A stretch of DNA of 64,000 nt from Apostichopus japonicus (Eukaryota; Echinodermata; Holothuroidea; Aspidochirotida; Stichopodidae). Every line of letters starts with the position of its first letter. Positions within the stretch are counted from its first letter, which is position 1. A program made the position numbers and the translations under genes. This document shows, piece after piece, positions 61,028 through 64,000 of the stretch. The notes below the pieces were generated by a model. The model had not been told where the DNA came from, did not search any database, and saw only the letters and a program-made list of their open reading frames with translations. The DNA lies in NCBI RefSeq assembly GCF_037975245.1, contig NC_092577.1, positions 3,805,501 to 3,869,500 on the forward strand, in the 5' to 3' direction.

Positions 61028-61324
61028 CTAGACAGTATAAAATGATAAATAGGTCATGCATATTCATACCAGCAAGTTTTATTTGTTTTCTTCTACACTA
61101 CAGTTAGGCCAATAGTATAAATATGAATATTCAATAACATCATTATGTAACCTTGGCAAATCTTGACTGAGCTTGATTCTTGCCAACTCATCCACTTGTA
61201 CTAACTAGACAGTATAAAATGATAAATAGGTCATGCATATTCATACCAGCAAGTTTTATTTGATTTCTTCTACACTACATTTGGCCACTTGTATTAATAT
61301 TCAATAAGATCATTATGTAAAAGA
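60969..61324. repeat. 178-bp tandem duplication across a NAPRT exon edge
   Basis: Copy 1 spans 60969-61146, copy 2 spans 61147-61324. They share gcttgattcttgccaactca, the acceptor and aataggtcatgcatattc. Divergence is low in the exon and acceptor part and higher toward the far end. Confidence 0.92.
61147..61204 (-). pseudogene. NAPRT: Truncated duplicate of the NAPRT exon 60925-61027
   Basis: A tandem duplication copied the acceptor, the first ~58 nt of the exon and the adjoining intron. The copy keeps the acceptor (ctgtctag above 61204) and reads LVQVDELARIKLSQD, then a one-base deletion (aaatcttg for aacatcttg on the plus strand) shifts the frame, and it runs into intron sequence. A weak gttaca could serve as donor. 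If included in mRNA it would break the frame. Confidence 0.85.
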
Positions 61325-61398
61325 TATTCTGTCTACGAAATGTATAATGCATGAAGCACAAAACTGCATGACCAATTATTCCTTTGACAAGCTAACTC

Positions 61399-61684
61399 AT
61401 GGGGTTCCCTAACTGGGGTGCATGAACCCCCAGGGGGTGAGTGAGTCCATCCCACGGGGTTCGTGAGACGTTTCTGAAAGTCAAAACTAGAGTACTTTTT
61501 GTTGAACTAAAATCTGATATATCATATAATTTAGTACTGTACAAAAGTCGTACCTATCAACACTCTTTTCGCATTCCATACACATATGTTGCCATAGTAG
61601 TACCGTACCGTGCATGTGATACTTGATCTTTTACGAAGGACTGTTATAAGTATAATAGTACAATTTGAGGTTGGGAACTGCTTA
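61399..61684. mobile_element. Possible hAT-like solo fragment
   Basis: The left tip catggggttccctaactggg and, on the reverse strand, agcagttcccaacctc at the right resemble the ends of hAT elements (CAGtGGTTCTCAAC type). The interior has gaacccccaggggg. No clear target duplication. Lies in a NAPRT intron. Confidence 0.35.
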
Positions 61685-62037
61685 TACTGTCAATATGAGT
61701 GCCTTGAAGCATGATATGAGAGGACAGTATAGAGTGGTATTAGCTTTGGAAATTTGTCAACTGGCTGCTGCATGTTTATACATACTTTTCTAACTGCACC
61801 TCATCATGAATTTTGTCCTTAATATTAATTCTCATATCAATTTAACTGATTTTGAAAGAGGAAAGATATTTTTGTCTGAAGTTGGATTGAGAATATGACC
61901 TCAAGCTTATATGTTCAGTATCATACCAACTATACCATCTAGTCCATAGCTTATGGGGAACCCAAAAAATATCCATTTCTTTGTTAGGGGTATCATTCAG
62001 TACCTTTTAAAATCACAAAACCAGGCATCAGAGCCAA

Positions 62038-62172
62038 CTTTAACAATCAATATTAATAAACAATATTAATATCAATATTAGCAATCAATATTAATCATCA
62101 ATATTAATCATCAATATTAACAATCAATATTAGTAATCAGTATTAACAATCAATAATTACAATCAATATTAC
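62038..62172. repeat. aatcaatatta minisatellite
   Basis: About nine ~14-bp units of the form aatcaatattaatcat / caatattaacaatc in a NAPRT intron. Confidence 0.92.
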
Positions 62173-62479
62173 CCAGAGTTCAGCAGGAAAGGGATTTCCA
62201 AAGAATTTTTTTTTTTTTTGGGTGATTTAAATTTACTTCAAAACTGGTGTCAGGATCACCCATTATTTTTCCTAAGTAGTTCCAAATTTATGTGCTGCTT
62301 GTCTTCCACTTCCTTCGTTACTACAAATTGCTATTATCTGTCTGTATTTCCTAAAAGCTTTAATTAACCTGCAGGAGCCGTGCCTTGCACAGCTCGAACA
62401 GGAATTTTATTCTGACCATGCTTTCAGTATCACTCAATTTTATCACTGCTGTCATAATATCAAATAAGTGTCAATACTT

Positions 62480-62620
62480 AAGTAAGTAAGTCAACTTTAT
62501 TGAATCCCAGAAGGAAATTACATATCTGCGGTGAGCAATACAATGAATGATACAAAATACAAAGAACATTGATATAATGAATGATACAAAATACAAAAAA
62601 CATTGATCATATACAACAGT
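62480..62620 (+). mobile_element. Possible retroelement 3' end with short duplication
   Basis: taagtaagtaagt is followed by caactttattgaatcccag and aaggaaattacat, a pattern common at LINE or SINE ends in animals. Then aatgaatgatacaaaatac occurs twice (about 62541 and 62577). Only a fragment; in a NAPRT intron. Confidence 0.4.
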
Positions 62621-62844
62621 TGTATGCAGTCTAAACAAAATATGCACTAACTAGCTCCAACAGTGCAACTAAGTGGAACAGCCACCCCCCCCCCTACCTT
62701 GTGAAGTCTTTGTTGTGAACACTTCCGTATATTCCCTCCTAGCCATGACACAAACCTTATATATTGCTCTTATCACAATCCTACTAATAGAGACCAAACA
62801 GGAAGGGATCTCATAAGATGATTTAGACAATAATCTCAACCTAC

Positions 62845-62925
62845 CTTGAACACCACCCCAAGAGAAGGTTGTTTCCGACAAGTGACCAAATGAGTCCCGA
62901 TCCCGTAGGCATCGATGCTGTGCCC
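62845..62925 (-). CDS. NAPRT: NAPRT exon with the GIGTHLVTC motif
   Basis: Nicotinate phosphoribosyltransferase makes nicotinate mononucleotide from nicotinate and PRPP in the Preiss-Handler route of NAD synthesis, in the cytosol. This 81-nt exon (acceptor atcctcacag above 62925, donor gtaggt below 62845, phase 0 at both ends) encodes [20 protein letters not shown] then SLGVVFK. The IDAxGIGTxLVTC motif is a hallmark of the family and sits in the phosphate-binding side of the active-site barrel. It joins in frame to LVQVDELARIK at 61027. Four more exons follow in correct order and phase (60925, 60477, 59809, 58595), so the locus looks functional. Upstream exons lie beyond 64000; none is visible between 62926 and the window end. 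Confidence 0.95.
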
Positions 62926-63697
62926 CTGTGAGGATTATTGAAAGGAAAGTTAAACTCTTTATAGTAATGGATCAAAGTGTCACTACAGGCAGCTTTCAAA
63001 GTGTTCGTGATACAGGGATAGAGAGAAAAAGTGTTGACTATGAGCAAATTCAGCAAAGCAATTTTACACCCAACTTTGAGTGAGAGAAATAAGAATTATA
63101 TTAGTCTCAAAGTTTAATTTATAAATCTACAACCACATAAGAGTGATTTGATTCTAGTAGGAAAACACCTTGCATTTGTGATGTAAATAACTTCCACCAT
63201 GCTCAAAACACAAACTATTATGCTCTAACACTTCCACCTGCAACTGGTACCATCACCCCACCCCACCACCTCCCCCTGCACACACACACCATTCCTCCCT
63301 CAAGCAGATTGGCATGCCAATCACTTGCCAAGATAACAAAGGAGATCCAAAAATGATATAAATTTTAATCTTGATTTTTCTTTGACATACAACTTGTCAC
63401 TAGTCAAACTTTATAACAGACTACATTGCTATGACATTTTAACATCAGTTAGTATCAAGGTTTCTTGGAAGTTATCAGCAAAAACTCCATTTAATTAAAG
63501 TAGTGGGTTGCACTTGCAGCTAAACATTCTCTCACCAGAAAACTTATGCCTTGACAGGAAGGATACCTTTCGGTTTTTGCTGGCAAAAACTAAATGCAGA
63601 AATCTTGTACTCCAGCCCTTTGAATTATGGGTATGCAATTTTTTGCAACCCAACCAAGACTTGCTCCAAATACCAAACCGATGGGAAAATCCATATT
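62926..63697. other. NAPRT intron, no exon seen
   Basis: AT-rich with a C-rich patch at about 63256-63300. No matching upstream exon recognised. Confidence 0.5.
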
Positions 63698-64000
63698 AGC
63701 CTACAGAGGACGTCATTTTAGCCTACAGAGGACATCATTTTAGCCTACAGAGGATATCATTTTAGCCTACAGAGGATATCATTTTAGCCTACAAAGGATA
63801 TCATTTTAGCCTACAGAGGACGTCATTTTGGCCCATAGAGGACATCATTTAAGCCCACAGAGGACATCATTTTAGCCTACAGAGGATATCATTTTAGCCA
63901 AGAGAGGACGTCATTTTAGCCCATAGAGGACATCATTTTAGCCTACAGAGGACGTCATTTTAGCCTACAGAGGACGTCATTTTGGCCCATAGAGGACATC
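63698..64000. repeat. 22-bp minisatellite, about 14 units, continues past window
   Basis: Units of the form agcctacagaggacatcatt plus tt, with variants cgtcatt, cccatag and ccaagag. Phase is exact (units at 63698, 63720 and so on). It is still running at the last base. Confidence 0.97.

Overview
This is a gene-poor, repeat-dominated window of a eukaryotic nuclear genome. It shows GT-AG introns, tiny exons, long AT-rich intergenic DNA, poly-C/poly-G tracts, DNA-transposon fragments, a tRNA-headed SINE, a decayed retroelement and about 25 kb of satellite DNA. The style (agtggcgta-type G-rich fragments, short well-conserved exons, many minisatellites) fits a marine invertebrate, perhaps an echinoderm or other deuterostome. 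That placement is inference; no diagnostic sequence fixes the species.

Layout. 1-7075: tandem array of a ~988-bp unit carrying an exon-like 67-nt module, split by a 2.05-kb DNA element with an 8-bp target duplication whose inverted ends are minisatellites. 7080-11125: a segment bounded by inverted copies of a ~200-bp repeat, with about six tandem copies at its left end and a putative small spliced minus-strand gene inside. 11.1-28.9 kb: mostly unannotatable DNA with a 300/400-bp tandem family rich in AGGTCA half-sites (13.1-15.5 kb), several non-autonomous elements (20.97-21.66, 22.94-23.99, 26.06-26.54 kb) and one convincing terminal coding exon (27121-27296, plus). 28.98-54.2 kb: a satellite domain. 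It has divergent monomers at both edges, six ~2.5-kb higher-order copies (about 31.9-46.9 kb), then about 21 ~332-bp monomers to 53.7 kb, nearly all carrying a 25-bp near-perfect palindrome. 54.4-57.1 kb: (AT)n tracts and a dead Penelope-like reverse transcriptase, interrupted by a SINE and containing an in-frame 72-bp minisatellite. 58.6-62.9 kb: five consecutive minus-strand exons of nicotinate phosphoribosyltransferase (NAPRT), the only gene identified with confidence, with a hAT-type element in one intron and a partial exon duplication in another. 63.7-64.0 kb: a 22-bp minisatellite running off the end.

NAPRT is the only functional assignment. It enters from beyond 64 kb on the minus strand; its 5' exons and its final exon were not found here. 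The other coding candidates (9.3-10.6 kb, 8.7 kb, 27.1 kb) are unrecognised and their relationships are not established. Most predicted ORFs over 60 codons lie in repeats and are not genes.
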